Counted from the stretch's first letter, positions 8,160-17,786 are shown. The stretch is 64,000 nt of DNA from an uncultured Methanobrevibacter sp. (GCF_946184425.1 NZ_CAMHFP010000005.1:1-64000), one strand, 5' to 3'. The notes: a model not told the origin generated them from the sequence alone. Translations and numbers: made by a program.

Positions 8160-8983
8160 GAAGAATAAGTTTTGCGGACATCAGCATATTTGTCCTTAAG
8201 TATATTTTCAATTGGAGATTTAGGATAGCTGAAATCACAAAAAAATCAAGAATTTATAAAAAGTTCATAGATAAACTTCTCTTTGAGGACGATGAAATTG
8301 TAGTAATTCCCAATACAATCAATATTAATAAGAAAATTGAATCAGAAGGTTCCGAATTTCTGCCAACTGAAGTTATTAAGGACGTCATCAGACGTTGCGA
8401 CGACATTGTAATCATGAATTCCTGCTTATGCAGAACTTCAAATAAATGTGAAGACTATCCACGGGATATAGGATGTATTTTCCTTGGACCGACTGCCAAA
8501 AAAATTCCAAAAAATATTGGAAAATCTGCAACTGTGGAAGAGGCATTGGCTCAAGTAGATAAAGCTGATGCAGCAGGTTTAAGTCATATTATTGGAAGAA
8601 ATAAAATTGATACCGTTTGGATGAATGTGAGACCTGGAAAAGGATTACTTACAATATGCCACTGCTGTCCATGCTGCTGTCTTTGGAAAGTCTATCCGAA
8701 TTTAGATACGGACATAAGTGACAAGCTAGAGAAACTTGATGGAATAACAGTCCAACTTCATGAAGAAAATTGTAGAATGTGCAAGAAATGTTTAAAAGAA
8801 GTTTGTATGTTCAAGGCAATTAGTTTAAAAGACAATAAAATTTCCATTGATTATGATAACTGCAAAGGCTGTGGTCTTTGCGTTAATGCATGTAAATTTG
8901 ATGCAATCACAATCGATTATACTGATAAAACTATTGAAAATGTAGTCAATAGAATTGATAATTTATATGAAAAAGAATTATAA
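8156..8983 (+). CDS. cysteine-rich 4Fe-4S ferredoxin-domain protein
   Basis: This 275-residue protein ends in a two-cluster ferredoxin domain ([12 protein letters not shown], with one extra residue before the last Cys, and [11 protein letters not shown]). Before it lie additional cysteine groups: [18 protein letters not shown] at about residue 90 and the dense CHCCPCCC at about 165. That arrangement suggests three or more metal clusters and a role in electron transfer or as a redox subunit. I know of conserved methanogen proteins with this layout but no assigned reaction. The amino terminus is basic and hydrophobic without a clean signal peptide. It overlaps the methyltransferase stop by four bases. 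Confidence 0.75.
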   Translation: MRRISFADISIFVLKYIFNWRFRIAEITKKSRIYKKFIDKLLFEDDEIVVIPNTININKKIESEGSEFLPTEVIKDVIRRCDDIVIMNSCLCRTSNKCEDYPRDIGCIFLGPTAKKIPKNIGKSATVEEALAQVDKADAAGLSHIIGRNKIDTVWMNVRPGKGLLTICHCCPCCCLWKVYPNLDTDISDKLEKLDGITVQLHEENCRMCKKCLKEVCMFKAISLKDNKISIDYDNCKGCGLCVNACKFDAITIDYTDKTIENVVNRIDNLYEKEL

Positions 8984-9000
8984 ACTACTTGTGTGAAAAT

Positions 9001-9588
9001 ATGGCAATTTTAAGTGATAAAACTATAAAAGAATATTTAAATGAGGAAAAAATAGCTATTGAACCTCTTTTAGATGAAAAACAAATACAACCATCTTCTG
9101 TTGACATGAGACTTGGAGATGAATTTAAAGTATTTAAAGTTATTAGAAAACCTTATATTGATCCGAAAGATGAAGAAGACATTGCTTCATATATGGAATC
9201 AACAACCGTTAAAGAAGGCGAAGCATTTATAATACATCCTAATGAATTTGCACTTGCAACAACATTGGAATATGTTAAAGTGCCGGAAGATTTAGTGGCA
9301 AGAGTTGAAGGCCGTTCCAGTATGGGACGATTAGGAGTTACAATGCACGTCACTGCAGGTTTTATAGATCCTGGATTTGAAGGAAAAATCACCCTGGAAA
9401 TTTCCAACATCGGTGCAATGCCTGTAGCACTTTATCCCGGACAAAGAGTGTGTCAGATAGTATTTGAAACAATGACAACACCTTCAGAAGTGCCATATGG
9501 ACATCCAGATAGAAATAGTAAATATATGGGTCAGACTCGTCCCGAAAGCAGTAGAGTTAAATTAGATTATGAATTAAAAAAAGATTAG
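9001..9588 (+). CDS. dcd: dCTP deaminase (probably bifunctional, dUMP-forming)
   Basis: Dcd converts dCTP towards dUMP, supplying thymidylate synthesis and keeping dUTP low. The protein of 195 residues starts MAILSDKTIKEYL and carries the trimeric dUTPase/Dcd fold signatures PSSVDMRLGD, RVEGRSSMGRLGV and TAGFIDPGFEGKITLEISN. The latter holds the catalytic glutamate and the dUTPase-like loop. Methanogen Dcd (studied in M. jannaschii) is a deaminase and diphosphatase in one, which I infer here. The ATG at 9001 is chosen over the in-frame TTG at 8989, which would add four odd residues. It sits between the ferredoxin-like gene and glyS with short gaps. Confidence 0.93.
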   Translation: MAILSDKTIKEYLNEEKIAIEPLLDEKQIQPSSVDMRLGDEFKVFKVIRKPYIDPKDEEDIASYMESTTVKEGEAFIIHPNEFALATTLEYVKVPEDLVARVEGRSSMGRLGVTMHVTAGFIDPGFEGKITLEISNIGAMPVALYPGQRVCQIVFETMTTPSEVPYGHPDRNSKYMGQTRPESSRVKLDYELKKD

Positions 9589-9600
9589 GAGATAAAGTTT

Positions 9601-11295
9601 ATGAATCATGATAAAATGACCAATATTAGTGCAAAAAGAGGATTTTTATGGCCTTCTTTTGAAATTTATTCAGGAGTGTCCGGTTTTACTGATTACGGAC
9701 CTCTTGGAGCAAGTTTGAAAAATAATATTATGCAAAAATGGAGGAAACAATATGTTTCCGGTGAAGGATTTTATGAAATTGAAGGTCCTACCGTAATGCC
9801 TAAAGAAGTTCTAAAAGCATCAGGACATGTTGACAACTTTACTGATCCCATGTGCAAATGTGAAAAATGTGGAGAAGTGTTCAGGGCAGACCACATCATT
9901 GAAGAGGTAATTGGTGAAGATGTGGAAAGCCTTGAAAATGAAGAGCTTGACCAAATTGTTATTGACAATAACATAACCTGTCCCGAATGTGGCGGTAAAT
10001 TATCAAATATCTGGAACTATAACCTAATGTTTAAAACTGAAATTGGTGCGAAAGGAGATAAAGTAGGTTATATGAGACCTGAAACCGCTCAAGGAATATT
10101 TATTTTATTCAAACGTTTGGAAAGATTTTTCAGAGGAAAACTCCCATTCGGAGCAGTTCAACTTGGAAAAGCATATAGAAATGAAATTTCACCAAGACAG
10201 GGAGTTATCAGACTAAGAGAATTCACACAAGCGGAAGCTGAAATATTTTTAAATCCGAAAGATAAAACCCATCCTAAGTTTGCACAGATTGAAAATGAGA
10301 TTTTAACATTAAACTCACAGGAAGTTCAGGAAAACAACACTGAACCTATACAGATTACTGCACGTGAAGCACTAGACAAAGGTATTGTAGCTAATGAAAT
10401 GCTGATTTATCAATTATACTTAGCCCGTAAATTTTTAAATGAAATAGGCATTCCAAATGATGTTTTAAGATTCAGACAACATTTAAAAGGAGAAATGGCA
10501 CATTATGCTCTTGACTGTTGGGATGTTGAAGTGAAAACCGATAAATACGGTTGGGTTGAAATCATTGGAATTGCAGACAGAGGAGATTACGATTTATCTT
10601 CCCACTCAAAATTCAGTAATGATGAATTAAATGTATTCGTGGAATATGACGAACCTAAAAAAGTTCAAAAAACAATCGTCAAACCAAATTTATCAAAATT
10701 CGGACCTATCTTCAAAGGAGATTCCCCTAAAGTAAAACAGGCAATCGAAAGTGCAAATCCCAAAGATATAAAAGAAGCTCTTGAAAAAGATGGTAAATTC
10801 ACTGTTGAATTGGATAAAGTTTATGAAGTGGATGAGGAATTGCTCATTTTTGAAGATGTGGAAGAAGAAATTACCGGAGAAAAGATTGTTCCCCACGTAA
10901 TAGAACCATCATTCGGTATTGACCGTATTGTTTATTCCGTATTATTGCATTCATTTACCGAAACTGATGAAAAAGACTATTTTAAATTTAATAAGACCAT
11001 AGCTCCAGTGCAAGTTGGAGTATTTCCTCTTGTGAATAAGGAAGGACCTCGTGAAATAGCTCAGGAATTAACTGAAAAATTAAGAATGTCCGGATTTAGA
11101 GTTGAATATGATGCAACAGGAACAATCGGTAAAAGATATGCAAGAGCTGATGAAATCGGTATTCCACTCGCAGTTACTGTTGACTTTGACACCCTTGAAG
11201 ACCATCAGGTCACTGTAAGAGACAGGGACAGTGAAGCTCAAGAAAGAATATCTATCGATGAATTGAATGAATATTTAGAAAAATATTATAAATGA
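9601..11295 (+). CDS. glyS: glycine--tRNA ligase
   Basis: This is the class II alpha2-type glycyl-tRNA synthetase of archaea, 564 residues, charging tRNA-Gly with glycine. Motif 1 lies in SFEIYSGVSGFTDYGPLGA. A zinc-ribbon-like insertion has Cys pairs CKCEKCG and CPECG (residues about 80-130). Motif 2 is in YRNEISPRQGVIRLREF, and motif 3 is the PSFGIDRIVYSVL region. The carboxyl 100 residues are the HGTP anticodon-binding domain (APVQVGVFPLVNKE). GGAG lies well placed before the ATG. The stop codon lies inside the terminator hairpin shared with the convergent regulator. Confidence 0.96.
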   Translation: MNHDKMTNISAKRGFLWPSFEIYSGVSGFTDYGPLGASLKNNIMQKWRKQYVSGEGFYEIEGPTVMPKEVLKASGHVDNFTDPMCKCEKCGEVFRADHIIEEVIGEDVESLENEELDQIVIDNNITCPECGGKLSNIWNYNLMFKTEIGAKGDKVGYMRPETAQGIFILFKRLERFFRGKLPFGAVQLGKAYRNEISPRQGVIRLREFTQAEAEIFLNPKDKTHPKFAQIENEILTLNSQEVQENNTEPIQITAREALDKGIVANEMLIYQLYLARKFLNEIGIPNDVLRFRQHLKGEMAHYALDCWDVEVKTDKYGWVEIIGIADRGDYDLSSHSKFSNDELNVFVEYDEPKKVQKTIVKPNLSKFGPIFKGDSPKVKQAIESANPKDIKEALEKDGKFTVELDKVYEVDEELLIFEDVEEEITGEKIVPHVIEPSFGIDRIVYSVLLHSFTETDEKDYFKFNKTIAPVQVGVFPLVNKEGPREIAQELTEKLRMSGFRVEYDATGTIGKRYARADEIGIPLAVTVDFDTLEDHQVTVRDRDSEAQERISIDELNEYLEKYYK

Positions 11296-11318
11296 GTTTA
11301 AAACTCATTTATTTTTAT
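11291..11318 (+). terminator. hairpin terminator after glyS
   Basis: ATGAGTTT-A-AAACTCAT forms an eight-base-pair stem followed by TTTATTTTTATT. The glyS stop codon is inside the left arm and the stop of the convergent regulator is in the right arm. Confidence 0.65.
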
Positions 11319-12081
11319 TCTTAAAATTTTCAAATAGGTTTTCTGCCCATTTGATTGAATCTTTATTTTTAGAAACCAGTAACCTGTTTTGATCAAAAAA
11401 ACCATCTTCCTTAAACAAACCCAATATCATCACACTATCTGTAAGAATCAGTAAGAAATTATTTTCTTCATTAAAAGAAGATAAGTTCTCAATGTTTGAA
11501 TCCTCTTTAAAAATATGAAAAATGTTTTTATATACAATGGCTTCAACATACTTGTCTCCTTCAACCAGATTATCCAACTGTTTATTGAACTTCTCATAAT
11601 AAAATGGTAAAATACACCTAACTGAATTTGCCTGTTGTAAAATATTTTCAATATAATTATATGTCCTGTATGCATCAATATCATTTGACTCAATCAAAGT
11701 TGCCTGACCAAGAAGATACAATTCCGCTATTGAATCATTAGGAATCATTTCAACCAAATGCTTGTCCAGTATGTTGAAAAACTTGTTTAAAGTATGGATA
11801 ATTTCATTTAACTCCAATATATTTTCTATCTTTAATTTCATGCAGTTAGATAAATAATATTTACTTGATTCCCGATAAACATAATTATCCAATTCCAATT
11901 TATGCATATTACTTGATACAGAACTATAACTTAATCCAGTATCCTGAGTTAGATCTTTCATAGTTTTTGGACATTCGTATAACGTAGCCAATATTTTTAT
12001 CCTTGATAATGAATTTGTCAAGTGTTTTAGCTCTTCTGAAATTGATTTATAACTTTCTAAATAATTTTTATTTTCGACCAC
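11305..12081 (-). CDS. winged-helix transcriptional regulator, FilR1 (DUF1724) type
   Basis: The 258-residue product has an amino-terminal ArsR-like winged helix (about residues 15-85, with MKDLTQDTGLSYSSVSSNMHKLELDNYV as helix-turn-helix and wing). It is followed by the carboxyl domain typical of methanogen regulators first described with FilR1, which senses an unknown signal. The last part (LLILTDSVMILGLFKEDG) is a recognisable core of that domain. The start is a GTG seven bases after AGGTGGT. It is transcribed away from the TatD-like gene, with 186 bp between them, so it may control that gene and itself. Its target is not evident from the sequence. Confidence 0.75.
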   Translation of the reverse strand: MVENKNYLESYKSISEELKHLTNSLSRIKILATLYECPKTMKDLTQDTGLSYSSVSSNMHKLELDNYVYRESSKYYLSNCMKLKIENILELNEIIHTLNKFFNILDKHLVEMIPNDSIAELYLLGQATLIESNDIDAYRTYNYIENILQQANSVRCILPFYYEKFNKQLDNLVEGDKYVEAIVYKNIFHIFKEDSNIENLSSFNEENNFLLILTDSVMILGLFKEDGFFDQNRLLVSKNKDSIKWAENLFENFKNKNK

Positions 12082-12267
12082 TGTAAGACCACCTATTAGT
12101 ATTACTTATTCTATTATTTTTATTACTGAAAATATAAAATCTATTGAAGTGAACAAATGCAAAAAGTAACACTACCAAAAAGTATAAAAAGATATGAATT
12201 TTGAGATATTTTTTTAAAATATAATATACATACTAAAAAGCAGATAAAAAACACAAGGAGGATAAAA

Positions 12268-13032
12268 ATGATTGATACACACATGCATGCAGATTCAAGA
12301 AGTGGAGAAGATTTTGAAAAAATGTATTTATCAGGCATAGACACTGCAATTACATGCAGCTACTATCCTTACAAAATAGAACATGAAATGATTCTTTTAA
12401 ACCATCTGAATAGGATTCTTGAATTGGATACCTCAAGAGCTAAGGAACATGGCCTTGAGCTGAAAGTAGCATTAGGAATTCATCCAACCAATTCAAATGT
12501 AAATCCTGAAAAAATTTTTGAAATGCTATACCAATGGATAGAAAATGAGCAAATTATCGCCATTGGCGAAATAGGCCTTGAAGACTTGACAAATACTGAA
12601 CTAAACATATTCAAACAGCAATTGGACATTGCAGATGAAACAAAATCAAAAGTTATCATCCATACACCAAGAAAAAATAAAAAAGAAGTCATTGCCGAAA
12701 TTTTAAAAATATTGCCCCAACATCTTGATGAAAAACAGGCAGTTATCGACCACATTAATCCAAAGGTCATAAAAGATGTGATAAATACCGATTGCATGCT
12801 TGGTTTAACTGTGCAACCACAAAAAATGGACAAAACAGAAGCAATATCAATATTAGATGAATACGGCTTTGACAAATTCTTGTTAAATAGTGACATAAGC
12901 AATAAACCTTCTGACCCCCTTTCAGTTCCAAAAACAATACGGGAACTGCAGAAAAAAGGATACGAAAAAAAAGAAATAGCTAAAATATCCCATAAAAATG
13001 CTGAAAATTTCTTTAATCTAAATAATATATAA
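12268..13032 (+). CDS. TatD-like metal-dependent hydrolase
   Basis: This is a 254-residue TIM-barrel hydrolase of the amidohydrolase superfamily, in the TatD branch. The metal ligands are all present: the HxH near the start (DTHMHAD), the glutamate in GEIGLE, and the histidines in VIIHTPR and VIDHINP. The aspartate is in LLNSDI. Its overall sequence is distant from the bona fide TatD at 26867, so it is a separate methanogen subfamily with unknown substrate. The ATG follows AAGGAGG with ideal spacing. A TATA-like run is about 60 bp upstream. It is followed 75 bp later by the TDT permease. Confidence 0.8.
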   Translation: MIDTHMHADSRSGEDFEKMYLSGIDTAITCSYYPYKIEHEMILLNHLNRILELDTSRAKEHGLELKVALGIHPTNSNVNPEKIFEMLYQWIENEQIIAIGEIGLEDLTNTELNIFKQQLDIADETKSKVIIHTPRKNKKEVIAEILKILPQHLDEKQAVIDHINPKVIKDVINTDCMLGLTVQPQKMDKTEAISILDEYGFDKFLLNSDISNKPSDPLSVPKTIRELQKKGYEKKEIAKISHKNAENFFNLNNI

Positions 13033-13107
13033 TCACAAAAAATACTATTTGTTGGCAATCAGATTTCCAACAATACTTTTTTAATTTTTAAAAGATAATA
13101 TACAACC

Positions 13108-14001
13108 ATGATTGAAAAAATACCAATCCCCATTTGCGGATTAATTCTTGCATTGTTTTCCCTCGGAAATCTTTTAAATGACTATAACCCTTATTTTAAG
13201 GTAATATGTGGTACAATTGGAGGGATATTCTTAATATTGATACTTGCCAAACTAATTTTATACCCCGGTAAAATAAAAGAAGATTTCAAAAATCCGATTA
13301 TTGCAAGCAATTCAGGTACTTTTTCTATGAGTTTAATGATTTTATCTACATATCTCATATCATTCATGCCGAATTTTGCATATGGTGTTTGGATATTGGG
13401 AATATCATTGCATATTCTACTAATGATTTATTTCACTTATCATTTTATAATACATAACTTTGATATTTCAACAGTCTATCCGAGTTACTGGATAGTGTTT
13501 GTGGGAATAACAATGGGAGCAATAACAGCACATGCACACAATCTTGATGAAATAGGATTTATATTTTTCATTGCTGGTTTTATAGGCATGCTGATTACAT
13601 TGCCTCTAGTAATATACCGATACTTAAGATACAGAGAAATTCCGGAAAGCAACAAACCATTAATCTGCATTTTTACTGCTGTTTTAAGCATATTAATTGT
13701 AGGATATATCAATTCATATAATAATATATCAATTGAATTCTTACTGATAATGTACATTTTTGCTTGCATATTCTACATATTTGCATTGTCCAAATTCATA
13801 GAATACAGAAATTTAGAATTTTATCCGAGTTTTGCGGCATTTACATTCCCTTTCGTTATAAGCGGACTTGCAACTAAAGGAGTTTTAGCAAAAATAGATT
13901 CTAATATCTTATTAAATAACATTTTAAATATAGAAATAGTAATAGCTACAGTAATTGTAGCATATGTTTTAGTAAAATATATAAAATTTTTAAGTAGATG
14001 A
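13108..14001 (+). CDS. TDT family permease (TehA/SLAC1-like)
   Basis: This 297-residue protein consists of about ten hydrophobic segments and matches the tellurite-resistance/dicarboxylate transporter (TDT) family, whose members include TehA anion channels and malate carriers. Diagnostic features are the start IPIPICGLILALFSLGNLL and the ITMGAITAHAHNLDEIG segment, with regularly spaced glycines. The substrate cannot be deduced. The start has no strong ribosome binding site; a 75-bp gap containing a short inverted repeat separates it from the TatD-like gene. Its stop codon is inside the terminator hairpin shared with sepF. Confidence 0.75.
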   Translation: MIEKIPIPICGLILALFSLGNLLNDYNPYFKVICGTIGGIFLILILAKLILYPGKIKEDFKNPIIASNSGTFSMSLMILSTYLISFMPNFAYGVWILGISLHILLMIYFTYHFIIHNFDISTVYPSYWIVFVGITMGAITAHAHNLDEIGFIFFIAGFIGMLITLPLVIYRYLRYREIPESNKPLICIFTAVLSILIVGYINSYNNISIEFLLIMYIFACIFYIFALSKFIEYRNLEFYPSFAAFTFPFVISGLATKGVLAKIDSNILLNNILNIEIVIATVIVAYVLVKYIKFLSR

Positions 14002-14020
14002 AATCTACTTAATTTTTCTT
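13991..14020 (+). terminator. hairpin terminator after the TDT permease
   Basis: TAAGTAGAT-GAA-ATCTACTTA forms a nine-base-pair stem followed by ATTTTTCTT. It overlaps the stop codon of the permease. The convergent sepF stop begins at 14009, in the right arm. Confidence 0.65.
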
Positions 14021-14575
14021 AACCAATTTCACTTTCTTTGGTGAAATAATAATTAAATTTTTTTCTTCTGAACGTGCAAGCAATAATGCCTGAGCACCAT
14101 ATCTTTCTCTCATTTTTTTGATTTTATCTCCAGCCAATCTAAAATTAGCAGGACTTTCCTTTTCTAAGAAAGATAAATCCAATATGACCGGATTTTTTTC
14201 CTCAATAACCTGATCAACAACATAGTTAACATCATCAAGTGATTTTGGTCTTATAAGAGCAATTTCATAATATGACTGTTCAGGAGTTATAACATAATCA
14301 AAATCATCATAAACCGGAGTGGATCTCGGCATAGAATTATGATTTGTATTATAATTAGGATTATACTGTTCACGAGGATTATAATCCTGTGAAGGCATTG
14401 AACCTTGAGAATCATTTTGCAGGGAATTTTGCAAATTAGAAACTCCAGATTTTATATTATCACTTAAATCATGAAATATTTCTGTAATACTAGAACCATC
14501 ATCGTTTTTTTCATTATCAGATGATTCTGTTTCTTCGAATCCTAAACTTCTTTTCAAATTATCAGTGAAACCCAT
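14009..14575 (-). CDS. sepF: archaeal cell division protein SepF
   Basis: SepF anchors FtsZ to the membrane at the division site in archaea that lack FtsA, and has been studied in Methanobrevibacter smithii. The 188 residues show the expected order: an amphipathic membrane-binding start (MGFTDNLKRSLGF), a long Asn/Ser/Asp-rich disordered linker (about 15-95), and a carboxyl SepF/DUF552 domain (YYEIALIRPKSLDDVNYVVD to IIISPKKVKLVKK) that dimerises and binds the FtsZ tail. It lies five bases after the DUF1611 gene and is probably cotranscribed with it. ftsZ is not in the window. Confidence 0.92.
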   Translation of the reverse strand: MGFTDNLKRSLGFEETESSDNEKNDDGSSITEIFHDLSDNIKSGVSNLQNSLQNDSQGSMPSQDYNPREQYNPNYNTNHNSMPRSTPVYDDFDYVITPEQSYYEIALIRPKSLDDVNYVVDQVIEEKNPVILDLSFLEKESPANFRLAGDKIKKMRERYGAQALLLARSEEKNLIIISPKKVKLVKKN

Positions 14576-14580
14576 TATAA

Positions 14581-15642
14581 CTACTCCTCCAAATATTCAA
14601 AAATAGCATCCAATAATTTATCAGCGCCATTGTTATATACATCCTCAGCAGGCAATCCAAATTCAGTTTCGAAAGATTCAATAGTCATGTCTGAATCTGC
14701 ATTTTTGAGGTTGACTGATAAACCTACAACTTTAGTTGGTTCAACAGATTCAATAGCTTTAATTTCTTCAGCGATTCCTCTTGGTTCCCTATAAGGATGA
14801 TTTGGCCTATGTCCAACAATAACCGCATCAGGAGCAGAACCTATCAATATTGCTGCAGATAAACCTCTAGGATGAGGGTTTCCATCTTCAGTTAAGCTAG
14901 ATTGACCTTCAATAAAAATAATATCCGGATTTTTTGTCTCTTCCACATATTTAATAGCAGATAATACTGCTGCTGGAACATCCATTGCAGATAAACTTCC
15001 AGCTCTAAAATTAAAATCAGTTGGCTCTTCCAATCCCATTTCATCAGTAGAAATTATTGCAGGAGTTAAATTTCTTTTAATACATGCTTTACCTAATTGT
15101 TTTGTAGTGGTTCTTTTTCCACATTCCTGAGAGGTCCCCCCTACAAAAATTACTGGAGCTTTAGGAGTATAGGAAATTTTCGGTAAAACTTCACATGACC
15201 TTTCAGGAGCAGTACCAGCTATCATTTCAACAACATCCAACCTAGGACCTATTTCCTTAATAACAACATTTTTTGAGGATGCAAATTTTTTTAATGATAA
15301 GTTTTCATTTACTGACAAAGACCTGAAAGAGGTTATTACATTCAGACCTGCATCGATAGCCTGAACTGCATATTTTAATGCTGCACCTTCAGCACCTATC
15401 GGCAACATGATGACAAGAGATTTTGCATCTGGAGCCTGCTTTAAACATTCATCAAGACTCCCCACCACATTATGTCCACAAAAATCTTTTCCTTGTTTAT
15501 TTACATTATCATCAATGAAGCCAATAGCTTCAATTCCTTCAAGATTGGAGAATTTTTCTCCTCCTCCCCCACAACCCACTACAATGAATGGATTTAAATC
15601 TTGAATATCTTTAACTGATTTTACTGAATACAACAATTTCAC
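14581..15642 (-). CDS. DUF1611 P-loop family protein (DgcN-like)
   Basis: The 353-residue protein has an amino-terminal Rossmann-like domain (about 15-130, [13 protein letters not shown]) and a carboxyl P-loop-type domain with [17 protein letters not shown] at about 170 and [20 protein letters not shown] at about 240. This is the DUF1611 family. One bacterial member, DgcN, acts as a D-glutamate N-acetyltransferase, but archaeal members have no assigned role, so I make no functional claim. The tight linkage with sepF suggests a connection with the envelope or division. The ATG follows a weak ribosome binding site, and the gene is divergent from the kinase at 15821. Confidence 0.85.
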   Translation of the reverse strand: MKLLYSVKSVKDIQDLNPFIVVGCGGGGEKFSNLEGIEAIGFIDDNVNKQGKDFCGHNVVGSLDECLKQAPDAKSLVIMLPIGAEGAALKYAVQAIDAGLNVITSFRSLSVNENLSLKKFASSKNVVIKEIGPRLDVVEMIAGTAPERSCEVLPKISYTPKAPVIFVGGTSQECGKRTTTKQLGKACIKRNLTPAIISTDEMGLEEPTDFNFRAGSLSAMDVPAAVLSAIKYVEETKNPDIIFIEGQSSLTEDGNPHPRGLSAAILIGSAPDAVIVGHRPNHPYREPRGIAEEIKAIESVEPTKVVGLSVNLKNADSDMTIESFETEFGLPAEDVYNNGADKLLDAIFEYLEE

Positions 15643-15820
15643 CCCTATAAGTTATAATTTATAATTATCCCTGTAATTTATTATCCTACTATTTTTGAAA
15701 AAATCATAAAAATAATATTATATTATTAAATATAATTTTTCATATTAATAAATGTAAATGTTTTAAGAATAATAATTTATAAATATAGTATCACTAGAAA
15801 AAAATAAAGGAGAAATTCGG

Positions 15821-16765
15821 ATGAAAAAACCTTATGTTATTTTGATTGGCAGTGCATCTGGAATTGGAAAGTCTACAATTGCTGCAGAACTAGCCAAACA
15901 ACTAAATATCAAACATTTAATTGAAAGTGACTTTATTAGAGCTGTTGTTCGTGGAATTATTGGAAAAGAATATGCTCCAGCTCTTCACAGTTCATCTTAT
16001 GACGCATATAAACATTTAAGAAATAAAAATCGTTTCAACAATTATGATGATCTGGTATCTGCAGGATTCGATGAACATGCAGCATATGTAATTCCTGCGC
16101 TTGAAAAAATAATTCAAAGGGCAATAACCGATTACGATGACCTCATAATTGAAGGAGTACATTTGGTTCCGGGTTTAATAGATACTGAACAGTTCAAGGA
16201 ATATGCAAATATTTACTTTTTCGTATTGAGTTCAGATGAGGAATCACATAAAGAAAGATTCGTTAAACGGGCAGTCCAAATCCATAGAGGAGGAAAACAA
16301 CTGGATTTCTTTAAAGAAAATAGAATTATCCATGACCATTTGCTGAAACAAGCGGAAAAAAATAATGTTGAAGTTATTAACACAGAAACAATTGAAAAAT
16401 CTATCGACAGCATATTATCCATAATCAATCAGGCCTGCACAACAATAAAACTAATTAACAACGTTGATGAGCTTGAAGATGTTATAAACATTATCATTAA
16501 GGAAAATAATGGCTCAATTGAGAAAATAACATACAATATCTCCGGATTTAAAGAACCGTTAGTCAGAAACATTAAAGTTTCTGATGTTAAATCCGCTGAA
16601 AAGTTTATTAAAACTATCAGTGAAAATGAAGATAGAAAAGAGTATTTAAATAAATTATATGAATTATCAGACTACAGATCTACTGTTATCTGTGCTTCAA
16701 ATCAAGAAAAAATAGATAAAATTACAAACAAATTAAAAGAAAAAGGGTATGTTTTAAATGAATGA
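15821..16765 (+). CDS. 2-phosphoglycerate kinase-like P-loop kinase
   Basis: The 314-residue protein has a Walker A motif GSASGIGKSTIA at residues 9-20 and the following helices of the 2-phosphoglycerate kinase family, which makes 2,3-diphosphoglycerate for cyclic 2,3-DPG synthesis in Methanobacteriales. The segments DFIRAVVRGIIG and LIIEGVHLVPGLI are characteristic. The known enzymes start with an ATP-cone domain, which is absent here; instead there is an extra carboxyl region of about 100 residues (210-314) that I do not recognise. The substrate may therefore differ. AAGGAG is nine bases before the ATG. The end overlaps the ZPR1 gene by eight bases. Confidence 0.7.
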   Translation: MKKPYVILIGSASGIGKSTIAAELAKQLNIKHLIESDFIRAVVRGIIGKEYAPALHSSSYDAYKHLRNKNRFNNYDDLVSAGFDEHAAYVIPALEKIIQRAITDYDDLIIEGVHLVPGLIDTEQFKEYANIYFFVLSSDEESHKERFVKRAVQIHRGGKQLDFFKENRIIHDHLLKQAEKNNVEVINTETIEKSIDSILSIINQACTTIKLINNVDELEDVINIIIKENNGSIEKITYNISGFKEPLVRNIKVSDVKSAEKFIKTISENEDRKEYLNKLYELSDYRSTVICASNQEKIDKITNKLKEKGYVLNE

Positions 16766-17339
16766 AGAAGAAATTAATGAAATGATTATTAAATGTCCTG
16801 CATGCGGTATTGAAGGCGTAGCAAAATCAATTATGAAAGAACTTGAAATTCCTCATTTTGGTAAAGTTTTAGAAACAACAATACAATGTCCACATTGCGG
16901 ATTCAGACATAGTGACGTCATAGCATTGGAACAAAATGACCCTGCAAAATATGTTATTGAAATAAATAAAAACACTTTATCAGTAAGAGTTGTAAGGTCC
17001 CAATCAGCGACTGTTTCAATACCTGAAGCAGGAGTTAAAGTGGAACCCGGTCCAAAATCAGAAGGATATGTGACAAATGTTGAAGGTATTTTGACACGTT
17101 TTGAAAGTGCTGTGAAAAAAGCATTAAACCTGTTTGATGATGAAGAATCACAAACAAATGCTAAAAACACCTTAAAACATATTCAAGAACTAAAAAAAGG
17201 AAATGGTACTGCAACCTTAATTATTTTGGATCCGTTCGGACAAAGTAATATTGTGAGTGAAAATGTAGAAATATCAGAAATTCCCGAAGAGGAATTACAT
17301 GAATTAAAAACAGGTTTTATTCATATTGAAGATGATTAA
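16758..17339 (+). CDS. ZPR1 zinc-finger domain protein
   Basis: This archaeal ZPR1-related protein of 193 residues has one zinc finger (CPACGIEG then CPHCGFRH, residues 14-51), followed by the double-stranded beta-helix domain with the family signature SATVSIPEAGVKVEPGP. Eukaryotic ZPR1 binds and helps fold translation factor eEF1A; archaeal single-module proteins probably act as similar chaperones, but that is inference. The start ATGAATGA overlaps the kinase stop, so translation is coupled. The stop is in a short hairpin (AAGAAGA/TCTTCTT at 17339-17356) shared with the convergent gene. Confidence 0.88.
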   Translation: MNEEEINEMIIKCPACGIEGVAKSIMKELEIPHFGKVLETTIQCPHCGFRHSDVIALEQNDPAKYVIEINKNTLSVRVVRSQSATVSIPEAGVKVEPGPKSEGYVTNVEGILTRFESAVKKALNLFDDEESQTNAKNTLKHIQELKKGNGTATLIILDPFGQSNIVSENVEISEIPEEELHELKTGFIHIEDD

Positions 17340-17345
17340 AGAAGA

Positions 17346-17786
17346 TTATTCTTCTTCAATTTCTTCATCATTGTTTGCTGAAAAGTCAGTGAATGAATCC
17401 TCTTCAACAACATCTTTTAATTTTAAAGTTTTTTGAACATCCATAGCTAATGCATTACAGTCAGCTTTAATAGCTTCTAAATGCAATAAGATTCTTTCTT
17501 TTTCTTGATTAATCCTTTCAATATTTGTGTAAGGATAAGTAGATTCCTTAAGCATTTCGTATTCAATTGTAGTGTATGGATAATCATTTAATTGTTTACA
17601 TACATTTTTTAAAACATCACCTAAGAATTTGTTCATTTCAACTTTTACTCTTTCCCTAATCATTTTGTCATCGTCCAAGTTTTCTTTCATTAAACGGACA
17701 ACTTCTGCTTTAGCGAAAGGTAATTTTTCTTCATCTTCATCAACAAACTCTTCAGAAGTCTCTTCAATCATTTCTTCTTCGGACAT
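17346..17786 (-). CDS. acidic protein with histone-fold-like core and C-terminal coiled coil
   Basis: I do not recognise an established family name. The 146 residues consist of an acidic start (1-20), a helical core and a long carboxyl helix ending in an acidic tail. The core (about 21-85) can be aligned by eye with archaeal histones: [14 protein letters not shown] corresponds to the LPxAPVxRIIK start, [18 protein letters not shown] to the central helix, and TTIEYEML to the TIKAEDI strand-turn. The carboxyl part (about 92-130) has heptad-like leucine/isoleucine spacing. If this is right it would be a histone variant with a coiled-coil extension rather than a compact DNA-wrapping histone. The resemblance is weak and needs structure prediction. 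It stands alone with its own promoter. Confidence 0.5.
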   Translation of the reverse strand: MSEEEMIEETSEEFVDEDEEKLPFAKAEVVRLMKENLDDDKMIRERVKVEMNKFLGDVLKNVCKQLNDYPYTTIEYEMLKESTYPYTNIERINQEKERILLHLEAIKADCNALAMDVQKTLKLKDVVEEDSFTDFSANNDEEIEEE

